A stretch of DNA of 64,000 bases from Methyloversatilis universalis (GTDB lineage Bacteria; Pseudomonadota; Gammaproteobacteria; Methylococcales; Methylococcaceae). The notes under the pieces are model-generated. The model did no database searches and was not told the origin of the DNA. It saw nothing but the letters and a program-made list of their open reading frames with translations. Within the stretch, counting starts at the first letter, position 1; the number at the start of each line of letters is the position of its first letter. The position numbers and the translations under genes were made by a program. Positions 27,346 through 36,257 of the stretch are shown here, in pieces. Location of the stretch: contig DYIL01000001.1 of assembly GCA_020723665.1 (NCBI GenBank), positions 124,001 through 188,000 of the forward strand, read 5' to 3'.

Positions 27346-27815
27346 TGCCGACCGGGTGGCGGATCGTCACCGCCCGCTTGGCCAAAGCGGCCTTTACCGG
27401 CGAAGGCGCACGCCTGTATGGTGGCCGGTGGAATCCGAAAGGTGTGCCGCTGATGTATACGGCGGAAAGCCAGGCGCTCGCGGTGCTGGAAATCTTGGTG
27501 CAGGATGAGCCTCTCCGCGCCCGTTATGTACTGATCTCGGCACACATCCCGGATGATCTCGCCCTCGACCGGATCACGGTCGATCAGCTTCCGCCGGACT
27601 GGCGGAGCCCGGAAGCAAGAGGGGAACTGCAAAAACACGGGGCGGATTGGGTACAGGGTGGTACCCGTGCCGTGCTGGCCGTCCCGAGTGCCGTGATCCC
27701 GGCCGAAACCAACTACCTGCTGAACCCGGAGCACCCCGACTTCGCCCGGATCGGGATCGGGGAACCGCTGGAACTGGTGACCGACCTGCGCCTGTTGAAG
27801 AAAGTCTCGCCTTGA
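27345..27815 (+). CDS. RES-domain toxin (ParT/MbcT/Res type)
   Basis: A 156-residue RES-domain toxin. The family residues are present: the Arg of GWRIVTARLAKAAFTGEGARLYGGRWN, the Glu of YTAESQALAVLEIL, and the late Ser/Asn region SAVIPAETNYLLNPEHPDF. RES toxins degrade NAD+ or modify proteins by ADP-ribosylation. It is translationally coupled to the ParS-type antitoxin and probably stabilises the element. Confidence 0.9.
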   Translation: MPTGWRIVTARLAKAAFTGEGARLYGGRWNPKGVPLMYTAESQALAVLEILVQDEPLRARYVLISAHIPDDLALDRITVDQLPPDWRSPEARGELQKHGADWVQGGTRAVLAVPSAVIPAETNYLLNPEHPDFARIGIGEPLELVTDLRLLKKVSP

Positions 27816-27864
27816 AGAGAGTTCAGTGCACGGCACTCCGTCTTCCTTAACACGGCATGTCGTT

Positions 27865-28362
27865 TCACTCGGCCAGTGTGGCGCGAAGATCGTTTAACGT
27901 CACCAGGAGCGTCATGGGGTCGACCGGGGAGGAATCAAAGCCGATTGCTTGATAGAACGCCTTGGCCTCCTCGGAAATCGCATGGACGACGATACCACGA
28001 ATGCCGATCGTATCCGCCGCATGCATCACCCGTCGGGCGCCGTCCCGGAAAAGGGCGCGGCCAATCCCTTGACTCTGGTAGGATCGATCCACGGCGAGAC
28101 GCGCCAGGATCGCGACCGGAATGGGATCGGGCATGTTGCGCCGAAACCGTCCTGAAGCCTCCTGTAGGCTGATCGCCCCGGCTGCGAGGGCGTAATACCC
28201 GATCACCTTCTGTTCGTCGCAGACCACGAAAGTCCGGGAGGCGCCACTCGCCTGATTGGCGAGCGCCCTGCGTTTCAACCAGTCATCCAGGGAGATGATG
28301 CCGGAAGTGAAGCCTTCCGTTCGATGGTGTTCCGCGAGCGGTTGGGGAGCCAGAAGCGGCAA
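27865..28362 (-). CDS. GNAT acetyltransferase toxin (TacT/AtaT type)
   Basis: A 165-residue GNAT toxin. Features: EGFTSGIISLDDWLKRRALANQ (toxin-type N-terminus), VIGYYALAAGAIS, and the acetyl-CoA loop RSYQSQGIGRALFRDGARR near residue 95. Such toxins acetylate aminoacyl-tRNA and block translation. It starts at TTG, directly after the antitoxin gene. Confidence 0.9.
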   Translation of the reverse strand: MPLLAPQPLAEHHRTEGFTSGIISLDDWLKRRALANQASGASRTFVVCDEQKVIGYYALAAGAISLQEASGRFRRNMPDPIPVAILARLAVDRSYQSQGIGRALFRDGARRVMHAADTIGIRGIVVHAISEEAKAFYQAIGFDSSPVDPMTLLVTLNDLRATLAE

Positions 28363-28365
28363 TGC

Positions 28366-28650
28366 TTATTCCCACGGCGCGGGCGTCTGCATGGTCTTTC
28401 GCAGGCGCTCGTTAGGTTGCGGCGGCGCATCCAGACGCGCGAGAAATTCGGCATAGGCTTCGGGGCTCACCACGAACACAGTCCGGTCGAGCAAAGCCTC
28501 CTCGGCGGCGCGACGGGCGGCATCGAGCATGAAATCCGTTCGATTTTTGCCCAAAAGCTTGGCGGCCCGATCGATCAATCCGCGGTCTTCCGGTTTGATG
28601 CGGATATTCAGGCTATCGCGCCTGGTGGTCTGAGAGTGAGTTGTGGTCAT
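28366..28650 (-). CDS. TacA/DUF1778-type antitoxin
   Basis: A 94-residue ribbon-helix-helix antitoxin: SLNIRIKPEDRGLIDRAAKLLGKNRTDFMLDAA is the DUF1778 DNA-binding part, and the C-terminal LARLDAPPQPNERLRK binds the GNAT toxin. It lies three bases upstream of the toxin gene on the minus strand and reads away from the replication origin. GGAGG lies about ten bases before the ATG. Confidence 0.9.
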   Translation of the reverse strand: MTTTHSQTTRRDSLNIRIKPEDRGLIDRAAKLLGKNRTDFMLDAARRAAEEALLDRTVFVVSPEAYAEFLARLDAPPQPNERLRKTMQTPAPWE

Positions 28651-28917
28651 AGCGATACCTCCACGTTGAACAACTATAACATTTCGTAAAGACGATGTCG
28701 TTACAAGCGTCTTTTGGGATTGGATAGATTAAGCTGTCCGGTGCTTCCTCGAAGTTGTCCTCCTTTTTGACCTCCCAGCGTTGTTCATGTCCCTCTCCGG
28801 CCAAACGCTAGGCCCCTTTGCCCATATGCTGGCTGACGTGCGCAGGAGGGACTCGGCTTTCGCGGATTCCGGGTTATCCGGATCGCATCGAAGCACCCGA
28901 AAGTTGTCCACGGAATC

Positions 28918-29292
28918 CCAAAGGAGAATAAGGAAAGAATGGAATAAGGAAAGAAAGGAGGTCTCAAAAAGGAGCAAAAAATAAATTTCTAAACAATTGC
29001 TTACAAAAATGAGTGTGCCCCAGAGTACCCACTTCTGTGCCCCAAGGTACCCACCCTGGGTGTTTTATTGGATCCAGTGTGCCCCAGAGTACCCACTTCC
29101 GTGCGCCAGAGTTCCCACTTTTTGGAGTGACCGTGCCCTGGAGTACCCACTTTGGGGCTCATCCGTGCGCCAGAGTGCCCACGTTGGATCGCCAAATCTT
29201 CCTCGATCTGTGGATAACTTTCGGTATCGGTCGCTGGAGTACCCACTCCCGTGCGCCAGAGTCCCCACTTCCGGGTACCAGAGTACCCACCT
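28918..29292. other. oriV: Replication origin: AT-rich stretch, nine iterons and a DnaA box
   Basis: An AT-rich, purine-biased stretch (about 28918-29012) that could melt is followed by nine 20-bp direct repeats and, between repeats six and seven, a perfect DnaA box (TGTGGATAA, 29209-29217). The iterons end at the stop codon of a Rep-like gene. AT-rich segment, iterons, DnaA box and adjacent rep genes together are the classic layout of an iteron-controlled plasmid origin. Confidence 0.85.
29015..29292 (+). repeat. Nine iterons, consensus GTGCCCCAGAGTACCCACTT
   Basis: Repeat starts: 29015, 29037, 29079, 29101, 29133, 29165, 29229, 29251 and 29273. The core GAGTACCCAC is best conserved; copies seven and nine are degenerate on the left. 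Start-to-start distances are 22, 42, 22, 32, 32, 64, 22 and 22 bases, all close to whole helical turns, so bound Rep would sit on one face of the DNA. The last copy reaches two bases into the Rep-like gene's stop codon. Confidence 0.9.
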
Positions 29293-30397
29293 AATGTCCT
29301 CGGCGTGCAGAGCTATCCGCCGCCATGGATTTGGTATCCTTCTGACGCTTATTGGAGTCGATGACCAGCTTCACGAATTCCGGTGTGGGTTGGAGGGTGT
29401 ACGTCACATCAACAATGCAACGGCCCTCAAGGACAACCTGGGGATTGCAACAACGAACGATCGGATACGCCGAGGAAATGAGTTCGTTAATCGCGTTTTC
29501 GACATCCCTGGCTTGGTGGCGAACGGTGACGCGATTGACCAATCCACTGCCATCTCGTATTTCCGACAACATGATCCTGCACGGCTGCGTCATCCCGGCA
29601 TTCACGAAGACGGCCGCGAGGTACTTGTGGAGCCATCGTGCCAGGGAGGATCGGTAGGACATGGTGGATTCGTAGTCGTACTGCCGGTACGTCACCGCCG
29701 AAAGACTGCCGGCGACCATGGGGTGGAAATGCGCGCTCCACAGCGTTTGCGGATCCCTTAAATAGTCCTCGCGGCTGATGGCGGCGAGATTGGAAAGAAT
29801 CGTGCTACGGTGAAGCGCCGTGCGGCGTCCGGCATACGTAATATTCACCACGCTTCCCGACAGAATCATCAAGGAGTCCACCAAGTCGGCGTGCTTGATG
29901 CCGTGCCCGTGCCTGGCCAGTTCGCGGCGGAGCATCTTGAGCGAGAAACGAACGCCCACGATTGGTTTGGCCTCGAAGGTTCCAACGAATCCGAGATGCT
30001 GCTGCACGGCGATCTTGCGCAGGGCGTCCTCGATCAGTTCCTCCCGCGCCGTGGGGAAGCGGTATACATTCCGGCCGGCAGAGTCCTTGATGAGTGCGGG
30101 CGCGACCGTTACCTGAAACAGCGTGCCCCTGAAGTTGAATGTTCGTTCCAGAAAGACGGCCGGGTTGTCGGTCACGTCGGCGCGTCGGCGAGGAGTCGCG
30201 AATTTGGGGGCGGCGTCCCAGATTTCGATGACGTTGGACATCCGGTGGCGTTGATTCGCCGGAGCATAGAACGTTTGAAAGAGGGTAAGCTGCCGCGAAA
30301 CGGATTCCGACGGCGGCTGGATCGAGACGCGAGGGTCGTTGTCCGAATCGGACGCTGTGTCCTTGTCCTCCCGATTCGGATCGTCGTCGGTGAACAT
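29291..30397 (-). CDS. Plasmid replication protein (Rep, winged-helix type)
   Basis: A 368-residue protein beside the iterons. After an acidic, disordered N-terminus (about 60 residues), it has two helical regions that look like winged-helix modules. The first is near 130-215 (FSLKMLRRELARHGHGIKHADLVDSLMIL) and the second near 260-340 (RSSLARWLHKYLAAVFVNAG and then RDVENAINELISSAYPI). A role as iteron-binding initiator is inferred from position and fold pattern; I cannot name the family. Its start overlaps the upstream TrfA-like gene (TGATG). Confidence 0.65.
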   Translation of the reverse strand: MFTDDDPNREDKDTASDSDNDPRVSIQPPSESVSRQLTLFQTFYAPANQRHRMSNVIEIWDAAPKFATPRRRADVTDNPAVFLERTFNFRGTLFQVTVAPALIKDSAGRNVYRFPTAREELIEDALRKIAVQQHLGFVGTFEAKPIVGVRFSLKMLRRELARHGHGIKHADLVDSLMILSGSVVNITYAGRRTALHRSTILSNLAAISREDYLRDPQTLWSAHFHPMVAGSLSAVTYRQYDYESTMSYRSSLARWLHKYLAAVFVNAGMTQPCRIMLSEIRDGSGLVNRVTVRHQARDVENAINELISSAYPIVRCCNPQVVLEGRCIVDVTYTLQPTPEFVKLVIDSNKRQKDTKSMAADSSARRGH

Positions 30398-30945
30398 CAC
30401 TGGCGCGCGCCACAATCGGGATGGAAAACAGGATGCTTGAACAACTCTAGCAGAGGCGGCGATGGCATCACGGCATAGCGGCCCCGCCGTTCGTTCACCC
30501 GATAGCTGAGAAAACCGTCCAGGAACCACGTGTGTCGCCGCCTGAGGGTTATCTCGATCCCCGCCCCGGCGAGACGGGCCATCGCTTCCCTGAGCCATTC
30601 GTGATCTCGCTTTCCGGTACGGCGTTGCAACGCCTTGAGCACATCGGAGGCGCTGAACGTAACGGGAGAGCCTGGAATCTGTCTCCTCGCCAGGTGAACG
30701 ATCTCCATCCACAAATCGAGGTCGCTTTGGTCCAGTCGCACGCCGAGAAACCGGACCTCCATTCCGTCGGCGGAGAGCAAAAGGGTCCGCCGTGAAAAAA
30801 ATTCCCGGTGCTCGTGGTCGACGGCGCCGAACAAGGCTTCGCAAACTCGGCGAAGGGTCGATGCGTTGATATCGCTCAGACTCGAGACCAACGAGGTGAA
30901 CACATCACTCGAAAGCGTACCCATAGCGGCATGTCCCCACTTCAT
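30397..30945 (-). CDS. TrfA-like short replication protein
   Basis: A 182-residue protein resembling the first winged-helix domain of TrfA-family initiators (EVRFLGVRLDQSDLDLWMEIVHLARR, PVTFSASDVLKALQRR, WLREAMARLAGAGIEI, then FLSYRVNERRGRYAV). TrfA normally has a second winged-helix domain; here the protein stops at about its start. It overlaps the lipoprotein gene upstream (ATGA) and the larger Rep gene downstream (TGATG), so the three are translated together. It could be a truncated initiator or one half of a two-protein initiator. Confidence 0.7.
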   Translation of the reverse strand: MKWGHAAMGTLSSDVFTSLVSSLSDINASTLRRVCEALFGAVDHEHREFFSRRTLLLSADGMEVRFLGVRLDQSDLDLWMEIVHLARRQIPGSPVTFSASDVLKALQRRTGKRDHEWLREAMARLAGAGIEITLRRRHTWFLDGFLSYRVNERRGRYAVMPSPPLLELFKHPVFHPDCGARQ

Positions 30946-31379
30946 TTCATCAAATTGGCGGTATGGCAATTCCCGACCAACCAGCCGGGAATCGGGGTAT
31001 CCCGGATGATCCGGTGATCCCTTTGGGTCATGCCCAGCCGGTTTCGGCAGAACTTCCGCCAGGCGCGCTCGATTTCCTCGTCCGTATAGCTCGACGAGGT
31101 GAGCGGAGTGATTGCTACGGGTTGTAGAGAAGCCACCCGGAGTGGAGTCTCTGGCATTTTCTTGCGAACGACATGTTCGAAGCCCGACGACCGAAGGGCC
31201 GCCCCGCCGAGGCCTCCGGACAGCCATGCCACGCGCAGCCGCCAGGGCTGGTCCGACTTGCGGGGCAGCAATGACTGGATGACGGTCTGTGAGGCTTCAG
31301 GGGTGGGGCGTTGTGTGGCGCAACCGGGCAGAAGAGAGGTGATGGCCAATAAGGGCAAGGCGAAACGGATTTTGTTCAT
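30942..31379 (-). CDS. Small lipoprotein in the rep operon, unknown function
   Basis: A 145-residue predicted lipoprotein (lipobox SLLPGC near residue 20). The mature part has the segments PWRLRVAWLSGGLGGAA and SSSYTDEEIERAWRKFCRNRLGM. I do not recognise the family. Its position as first gene of a three-gene overlapping operon with two replication proteins is unusual. It diverges from the relaxase gene traI, so it may belong functionally to conjugation. Confidence 0.65.
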   Translation of the reverse strand: MNKIRFALPLLAITSLLPGCATQRPTPEASQTVIQSLLPRKSDQPWRLRVAWLSGGLGGAALRSSGFEHVVRKKMPETPLRVASLQPVAITPLTSSSYTDEEIERAWRKFCRNRLGMTQRDHRIIRDTPIPGWLVGNCHTANLMK

Positions 31380-31508
31380 GGTTTGGCTGTCCTGAAACGA
31401 AACCAGGACAGCTTAAAAGCCCACGAAAACCGCGGTGTCCGGAAAGATTCACCCTAAGCGAATCTATCGCGCATCGCCCGTCTTTTTCCGGTGGCAAGCT
31501 ATCCCGCC

Positions 31509-34007
31509 ATGAAATCCCTGTTCGCTTTTTTCAGGAAGCCGCCGGCTTCCACATGGGCATCCGTCGCCGACGAGGACATTCCTCGTTATCCGCCCTTCGC
31601 CAAGGGGCTCCCCGTGGCGTCCGTCGCACGCATCCTCGCCACCCAGTCCGAGCTGGTGGACGCCCTCCGGCACACCTTGGCGCTACCGCGCGAGGAATTT
31701 CAGGCCATCGTCATGCCGGTCGTCGAACGCTATGCCGCATTCACGCATTTGTTGCCGGCCTCGGAAGCGCATCATCATCGCGGCGCCGGCGGCCTGTTCC
31801 GGCATGGTCTGGAGGTGGGTTACTGGGCGGCTATGGCCTCGGAGGGCGTGTTATTCGGAGCCGGCTCCACGCCCTTGGAGCGCAAGGGGCAGGAGCCCCG
31901 CTGGCGCCTGGCCGTGTGCCTGGCTGGATTGCTGCACGACATCGGCAAACCGGTGTCCGATCTCGCCATCCTGGACCGGGAGGGCAAGACCCGGTGGAAC
32001 CCCTACCTCGAGAACCTGACCGACTGGGCCGCAAAGAACGGTGTGGACCGGTATTTCCTGCGCTGGCGGGACAAGCGGCACCAGCGCCATGAGCAGTTCT
32101 CGGTTTTGGTGACCGAGCGCGTGTTGACCCCGGAGTGCTTGACCTACCTCACCCAAACCGGTCCCGAAATCATGCAGGCCATGCTGGAAGCGATCGCCGG
32201 CGTCGACCGAGGAAGCGTGTTTCATACCCTGGTGATCGAGGCCGATCGCAAGAGCGTGGAGCGCGACCTTAAGGCCAATCACCTTCCGGTGGATTCATCC
32301 TTGGGCGTACCGGTCGAAAAATACCTGCTCGACGCCATGCGAAGGCTGGTCAATAGTGGCCGGTGGAGCGCCAACTCGCGGGGCGCAAGGGTGTGGCGAT
32401 TCGACGAGGGTCTGCACGTCGTCTGGAAAGCGGGGGCTCAGGAGATATGCGAGCTGCTGGCCAAGGACAGGATTCCCGGTATCCCAAGAGACCCAGACAC
32501 CCTCGCTGATATCCTCATCGAGCGAGGACTGGCGATTCCGCGCAGAACTCAGGATGGGAGAAACTACCGCTATTGGCGCATGGCACCGGCCGAACTGGAC
32601 GTCGCCCTCTACATGCTCAGGCTGTCTTCGCCGGAGCTGATCTATCACGGCGAACCGCCTGTCGTCGTCGAGGGCCGGCTGCTGGAGGAGACGGAAAAAG
32701 AAACATCCCTGTCCAAGGGAAGGGCGGCTCCGGCGCTCCTGGAAAGGTCATCCGAGTGCTCCCCGGATGACCGTTTGCGATTGGAGATGCCGTTTGCGAC
32801 TGAGGAAGCGCGGAAACCGGCTATTCGGCTTGAACCCATTCCGGAACGGCCGGCACCGCCGCGCCTGAACGATACGGCCGCGCCATCGTGTGCAGGGAGT
32901 GAAACGGATTCGCGGACCATCGCGCCCAACTCCGAGCCTGCTGGCCGGGGCGAACAAAACGTCCCCAATGATGCCGTGCTTGTTCAACCGACCGAAGAAA
33001 AGCCCGCTCAGGAACAAGCCAGTTTCGCGGGCAGCTCCAGTTCCGGTCGCAAGCGGACGAGACAGGCGAATTCAGAGAACACGAAATCCAAGCTGGACGA
33101 GAAGCAAAATCAGCCGAACCCGACTCACGAACAATTTCTCCCATCGAACAAGCCGTTCGATTCAGATGACAAGCGGCATGAGTTGGAAACGAAAGCCGCC
33201 CACTGGCTGGCCTCGCAAGGCCTCGCCGGCGAGTGGCTGCGTGCCGCCATCGAGGCGTATCGAAAATCTCCGGCTGTTCCTGTGCGCGAAGTCGACGGAT
33301 TGGTACTCCTGCCTCATCCGGACCTGGCCCGGAAGCTCGGCAAGGACCCCGGCGAATCGCTTCGGCTTCTCGACGAAGCCGGCTGGATCGAAACCGACGT
33401 GCTCGCGCCCATGCGGAAGATTCGCGAAATCAACGGTATCCGGGGGGTGATGCTGAATCGGGAAACGAGCCGCTGCTGGTGGGTACTGGCCGGCGATCCC
33501 GAGTTCGAGGAAGAGAAAGTCCTTAAACCCACGGTGACCGTGCCGCGCGTGAGTAAAAACGAGTCACCCAACACCGCGGCCGAGGCCAAAAAGGCGCCAG
33601 CCCCCGGAAAAACCGCAAGAACCGCTCCCGAAAAGACGGTCTCGGCCACTACCGAATCAGAGGCAGTCCCGCCGACGCGAATCAAGCAACCCACTTCGGG
33701 GATGAACGAACCGGCCACGCGCCCCGAACGAACCCAGACACCTCAGAGCGTACCCAAGCCATCCCTGGACAGGAAACCCGAGACGGGACCGGCCGACGAC
33801 CTTATCGGGCGGATCCGGGAACGAGAAGATTTGCCGTGCCCGGTGGATGAGTCCCCGGAATGGTTGTCCGTACCGTACACGATCATCGACTGGTACGTGG
33901 AACTTCATCCGGGACTCACCCGGTCCCGGCTGATCATCGCCCTCTATCGTCATAGTGAAACGCAGCTGGAAGGCAACAGTATTCTGAAGGTCCGTAAGGA
34001 GTCGTAA
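31509..34007 (+). CDS. traI: MobH-family relaxase TraI
   Basis: An 832-residue relaxase of the MobH family, which nicks oriT and leads the strand into the recipient. The TraI_2 domain is N-terminal: HHHRGAGGLFRHGLEVGYWAA (residues 88-108) and the HD motif LLHDIGKP (141-148) provide the metal-binding residues. A long, Pro/Glu/Thr-rich variable linker (about 400-540 and 680-770) separates the C-terminal DUF1528-type domain. ATG at 31509 is chosen; a GTG six codons upstream is the alternative. It ends two bases before traD. Confidence 0.9.
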   Translation: MKSLFAFFRKPPASTWASVADEDIPRYPPFAKGLPVASVARILATQSELVDALRHTLALPREEFQAIVMPVVERYAAFTHLLPASEAHHHRGAGGLFRHGLEVGYWAAMASEGVLFGAGSTPLERKGQEPRWRLAVCLAGLLHDIGKPVSDLAILDREGKTRWNPYLENLTDWAAKNGVDRYFLRWRDKRHQRHEQFSVLVTERVLTPECLTYLTQTGPEIMQAMLEAIAGVDRGSVFHTLVIEADRKSVERDLKANHLPVDSSLGVPVEKYLLDAMRRLVNSGRWSANSRGARVWRFDEGLHVVWKAGAQEICELLAKDRIPGIPRDPDTLADILIERGLAIPRRTQDGRNYRYWRMAPAELDVALYMLRLSSPELIYHGEPPVVVEGRLLEETEKETSLSKGRAAPALLERSSECSPDDRLRLEMPFATEEARKPAIRLEPIPERPAPPRLNDTAAPSCAGSETDSRTIAPNSEPAGRGEQNVPNDAVLVQPTEEKPAQEQASFAGSSSSGRKRTRQANSENTKSKLDEKQNQPNPTHEQFLPSNKPFDSDDKRHELETKAAHWLASQGLAGEWLRAAIEAYRKSPAVPVREVDGLVLLPHPDLARKLGKDPGESLRLLDEAGWIETDVLAPMRKIREINGIRGVMLNRETSRCWWVLAGDPEFEEEKVLKPTVTVPRVSKNESPNTAAEAKKAPAPGKTARTAPEKTVSATTESEAVPPTRIKQPTSGMNEPATRPERTQTPQSVPKPSLDRKPETGPADDLIGRIREREDLPCPVDESPEWLSVPYTIIDWYVELHPGLTRSRLIIALYRHSETQLEGNSILKVRKES

Positions 34008-34008
34008 C

Positions 34009-35829
34009 GTGAAAAGCGACTACGACTATCAATTGCCTTGGCGACCCAACTTCGAAGTCCAGGCCATCGGCGGCTGGATCTTCGGCGCAGGACTGGCGTA
34101 CCTCGCCGACCGCTGGTCGGGCCTGCCCATGGCGCCGTTCCTTGGGCTGATCGTCTTTTGCGGGATGATGGCCGCCTGGCGACTGCCGGCCGCGGTGGGC
34201 GTCTGGTACCGCAAGCACCGATTGCGCCGGTTCACATTCGAGTACCTGGACGTTGAAAAACTTCAACGGACCGTGCGCAGGCATCCGGACAAGCTTTGGT
34301 TCGGCTGGGGGTTCGACTGGGGCCAACGGCACGCACAGCTCGCTTACGAAATCCTCAAGCGCGATTCCTCGGACATCATTCCGGTCGATCACGAGCGCAT
34401 GGGCGCCACCTGGGTGCATGGGCTGGAAACAAAAGAACAGGAGGTCTTCCAGCCGATCGCGCACACGGCGGGTCATACCCTGATCGTGGGCACCACGGGC
34501 GCAGGCAAGACACGGCTGTTCGACATCCTGGTCACCCAGGCGGTGCTGCGCGAGGAAGCGGTGATTATCATCGATCCCAAGGGCGACAAGGATCTCAAGG
34601 GGTGCGCCGAACGCGCCTGCCGGTTGAGCGGACATCCCGAGCGCTTCGTGTATTTCCACCCGGCGTTCCCGGAGGACAGCGTACGTCTGGACCCGCTGCG
34701 CAACTTCAACCGGTCCTCGGAAGTCGCGAGCCGCATCGCCACGGTGATTCCGGGGGAAAACGCATCGGATCCCTTCAAAGCCTTCGGCCAGAAATCCCTC
34801 GACAACATCGTGCAGGGGCTGTTCGCCATCGAACAGCGGCCCACCCTGGTGAAGCTCAGGCGCTACCTGGAGGGCGGGCCGGGGACGCTGGTCGCCCGTG
34901 CCCTGGAGCGCTATTTCGATCATGCGCTGGACGAAGGCTGGCGCAGTCGCGCTGCCGTCAAGGGGCGGGATGCCGACGCTCGTGCGGCCGCTCTGGTCCG
35001 GTTTTACCGCGAGTCGGTCCAGACCGACCATCCCAATATGGATCTCGAGGGCCTGATCTCGATGTTCGAGCACGACCGCACCCATTTCGGCAAGATGGTG
35101 GCCTCGCTCCTGCCCATCATGAACATGCTGACCTCCGGCACGCTCGGACCCTTGCTGTCCCCCGATCCCAGCGACGTGGACGACCCTCGCCCGATCACCG
35201 ATTCGGCGCGGATCATCCACAATGCCCAAGTGGCTTACATCGGCCTGGATTCGCTGTCCGACGGCATGGTGGGCAGCGCCATCGGTTCCATCCTCTTGGC
35301 GGACTTGGCCTCGGTGGCCGGCGATCGCTACAACTACGGCGTCAACAACCGGCCGGTCAACATCTTCGTCGACGAAGCGGCCGAGGTCATCAACGATCCG
35401 TGCATCCAGCTCCTGAACAAGGGGCGCGGGGCGAAATTCAGGCTCTTCATCGCCACCCAGACCTTCGCCGATTTCTCGGCGCGGACCGGTTCCCAGCCCA
35501 AGGCGTGCCAGATCCTGGGCAACGTCAACAATCTCATCGCCCTGCGCGTCATGGACGCGGAAACCCAGGCCTACATCACCGACAACCTGCCGAAGACGCG
35601 ACTGAAGTACATCATGCGCACGCAGGGCGTCTCGACCCATTCCACCAACCCGGCGGTGTTCTCCGGCAACATCGGCGAGCGCCTGATGGAGGAAGAGGGC
35701 GACTTGTTCGCGCCCCAATTGCTCGGGCAATTGCCCGACCTTCACTACATCGCGAAGCTCTCCGGTGGGCGGATCGTCAAGGGCCGCCTACCCATATTGC
35801 GGTCGCGCTTCGACGAGAAAACCAACTGA
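34009..35829 (+). CDS. traD: Type IV coupling protein TraD
   Basis: A 606-residue VirD4-type coupling ATPase that brings the relaxosome to the channel. Two hydrophobic segments lie in the first 65 residues; Walker A is GTTGAGKT (161-168); Walker B is VNIFVDEAAEVI (near 455), followed by LLNKGRGAKFRLFIATQT. It starts at GTG with AAGGAG eight bases upstream and follows traI directly. Confidence 0.9.
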   Translation: MKSDYDYQLPWRPNFEVQAIGGWIFGAGLAYLADRWSGLPMAPFLGLIVFCGMMAAWRLPAAVGVWYRKHRLRRFTFEYLDVEKLQRTVRRHPDKLWFGWGFDWGQRHAQLAYEILKRDSSDIIPVDHERMGATWVHGLETKEQEVFQPIAHTAGHTLIVGTTGAGKTRLFDILVTQAVLREEAVIIIDPKGDKDLKGCAERACRLSGHPERFVYFHPAFPEDSVRLDPLRNFNRSSEVASRIATVIPGENASDPFKAFGQKSLDNIVQGLFAIEQRPTLVKLRRYLEGGPGTLVARALERYFDHALDEGWRSRAAVKGRDADARAAALVRFYRESVQTDHPNMDLEGLISMFEHDRTHFGKMVASLLPIMNMLTSGTLGPLLSPDPSDVDDPRPITDSARIIHNAQVAYIGLDSLSDGMVGSAIGSILLADLASVAGDRYNYGVNNRPVNIFVDEAAEVINDPCIQLLNKGRGAKFRLFIATQTFADFSARTGSQPKACQILGNVNNLIALRVMDAETQAYITDNLPKTRLKYIMRTQGVSTHSTNPAVFSGNIGERLMEEEGDLFAPQLLGQLPDLHYIAKLSGGRIVKGRLPILRSRFDEKTN

Positions 35830-35831
35830 CT

Positions 35832-36257
35832 ATGACCCCAGACACAAGAAAGAACGTTGCGAATCCATCCGATCCCCTACAATCCTGGCGTAGCCGCCAT
35901 GCCCGCGAGCGCAAGATCCTGGCGGTGCTCGAAATCGACTGGCCGGGGACGCAGGACGTCTGCCGAAATGCCATCGATTACGTCCTGCAACAGGTGCCTG
36001 AAGCCGAGAACCGGGATCGAGTGGTCGAAGGCTGCCTGTCGGTAGCGCTCAACGCCTACCGGGTCGCCCTGCACGACCTCACCGTGTCGGACAGGGGCCG
36101 ATTGGGATCGTTTCTGAACACGTTGATGTTCGAGCTGAGAAGCCGAGTTCCCGCCGATCATCCCAGAGAGCCTGAGCTGACCCGGCGGCTCGTCCCCTCG
36201 CATCTGCAGAGAACCCTTGGTGAGGAGGGAATGAATGAGGGCCGGGATGCCGCGTAA
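35832..36257 (+). CDS. Small transfer-region protein between traD and DUF4400 gene
   Basis: A 141-residue soluble protein starting three bases after the traD stop and overlapping the next gene by 23 bases. It is charged and helical (WRSRHARERKILAVLEIDWPG, then VVEGCLSVALNAYRVALHDL). I do not recognise it. Its position matches that of small accessory genes between traD and traL in MobH elements. Confidence 0.65.
   Translation: MTPDTRKNVANPSDPLQSWRSRHARERKILAVLEIDWPGTQDVCRNAIDYVLQQVPEAENRDRVVEGCLSVALNAYRVALHDLTVSDRGRLGSFLNTLMFELRSRVPADHPREPELTRRLVPSHLQRTLGEEGMNEGRDAA

Noticed and set aside
29015-29292. Possible CRISPR array
   Set aside because: Repeat units vary, gaps are 2-44 bases and no cas genes are near; the pattern, with a DnaA box and rep genes, fits iterons.
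29013-29294. A plus-strand frame encoding repeated VPQSTH/ARVPT peptides
   Set aside because: The repeated peptides are only the translation of the iterons; there is no start signal.
33934-35745. A 603-codon open frame on the minus strand opposite traD
   Set aside because: It mirrors the well-supported traD coupling protein and shows no motif or ribosome binding site of its own.
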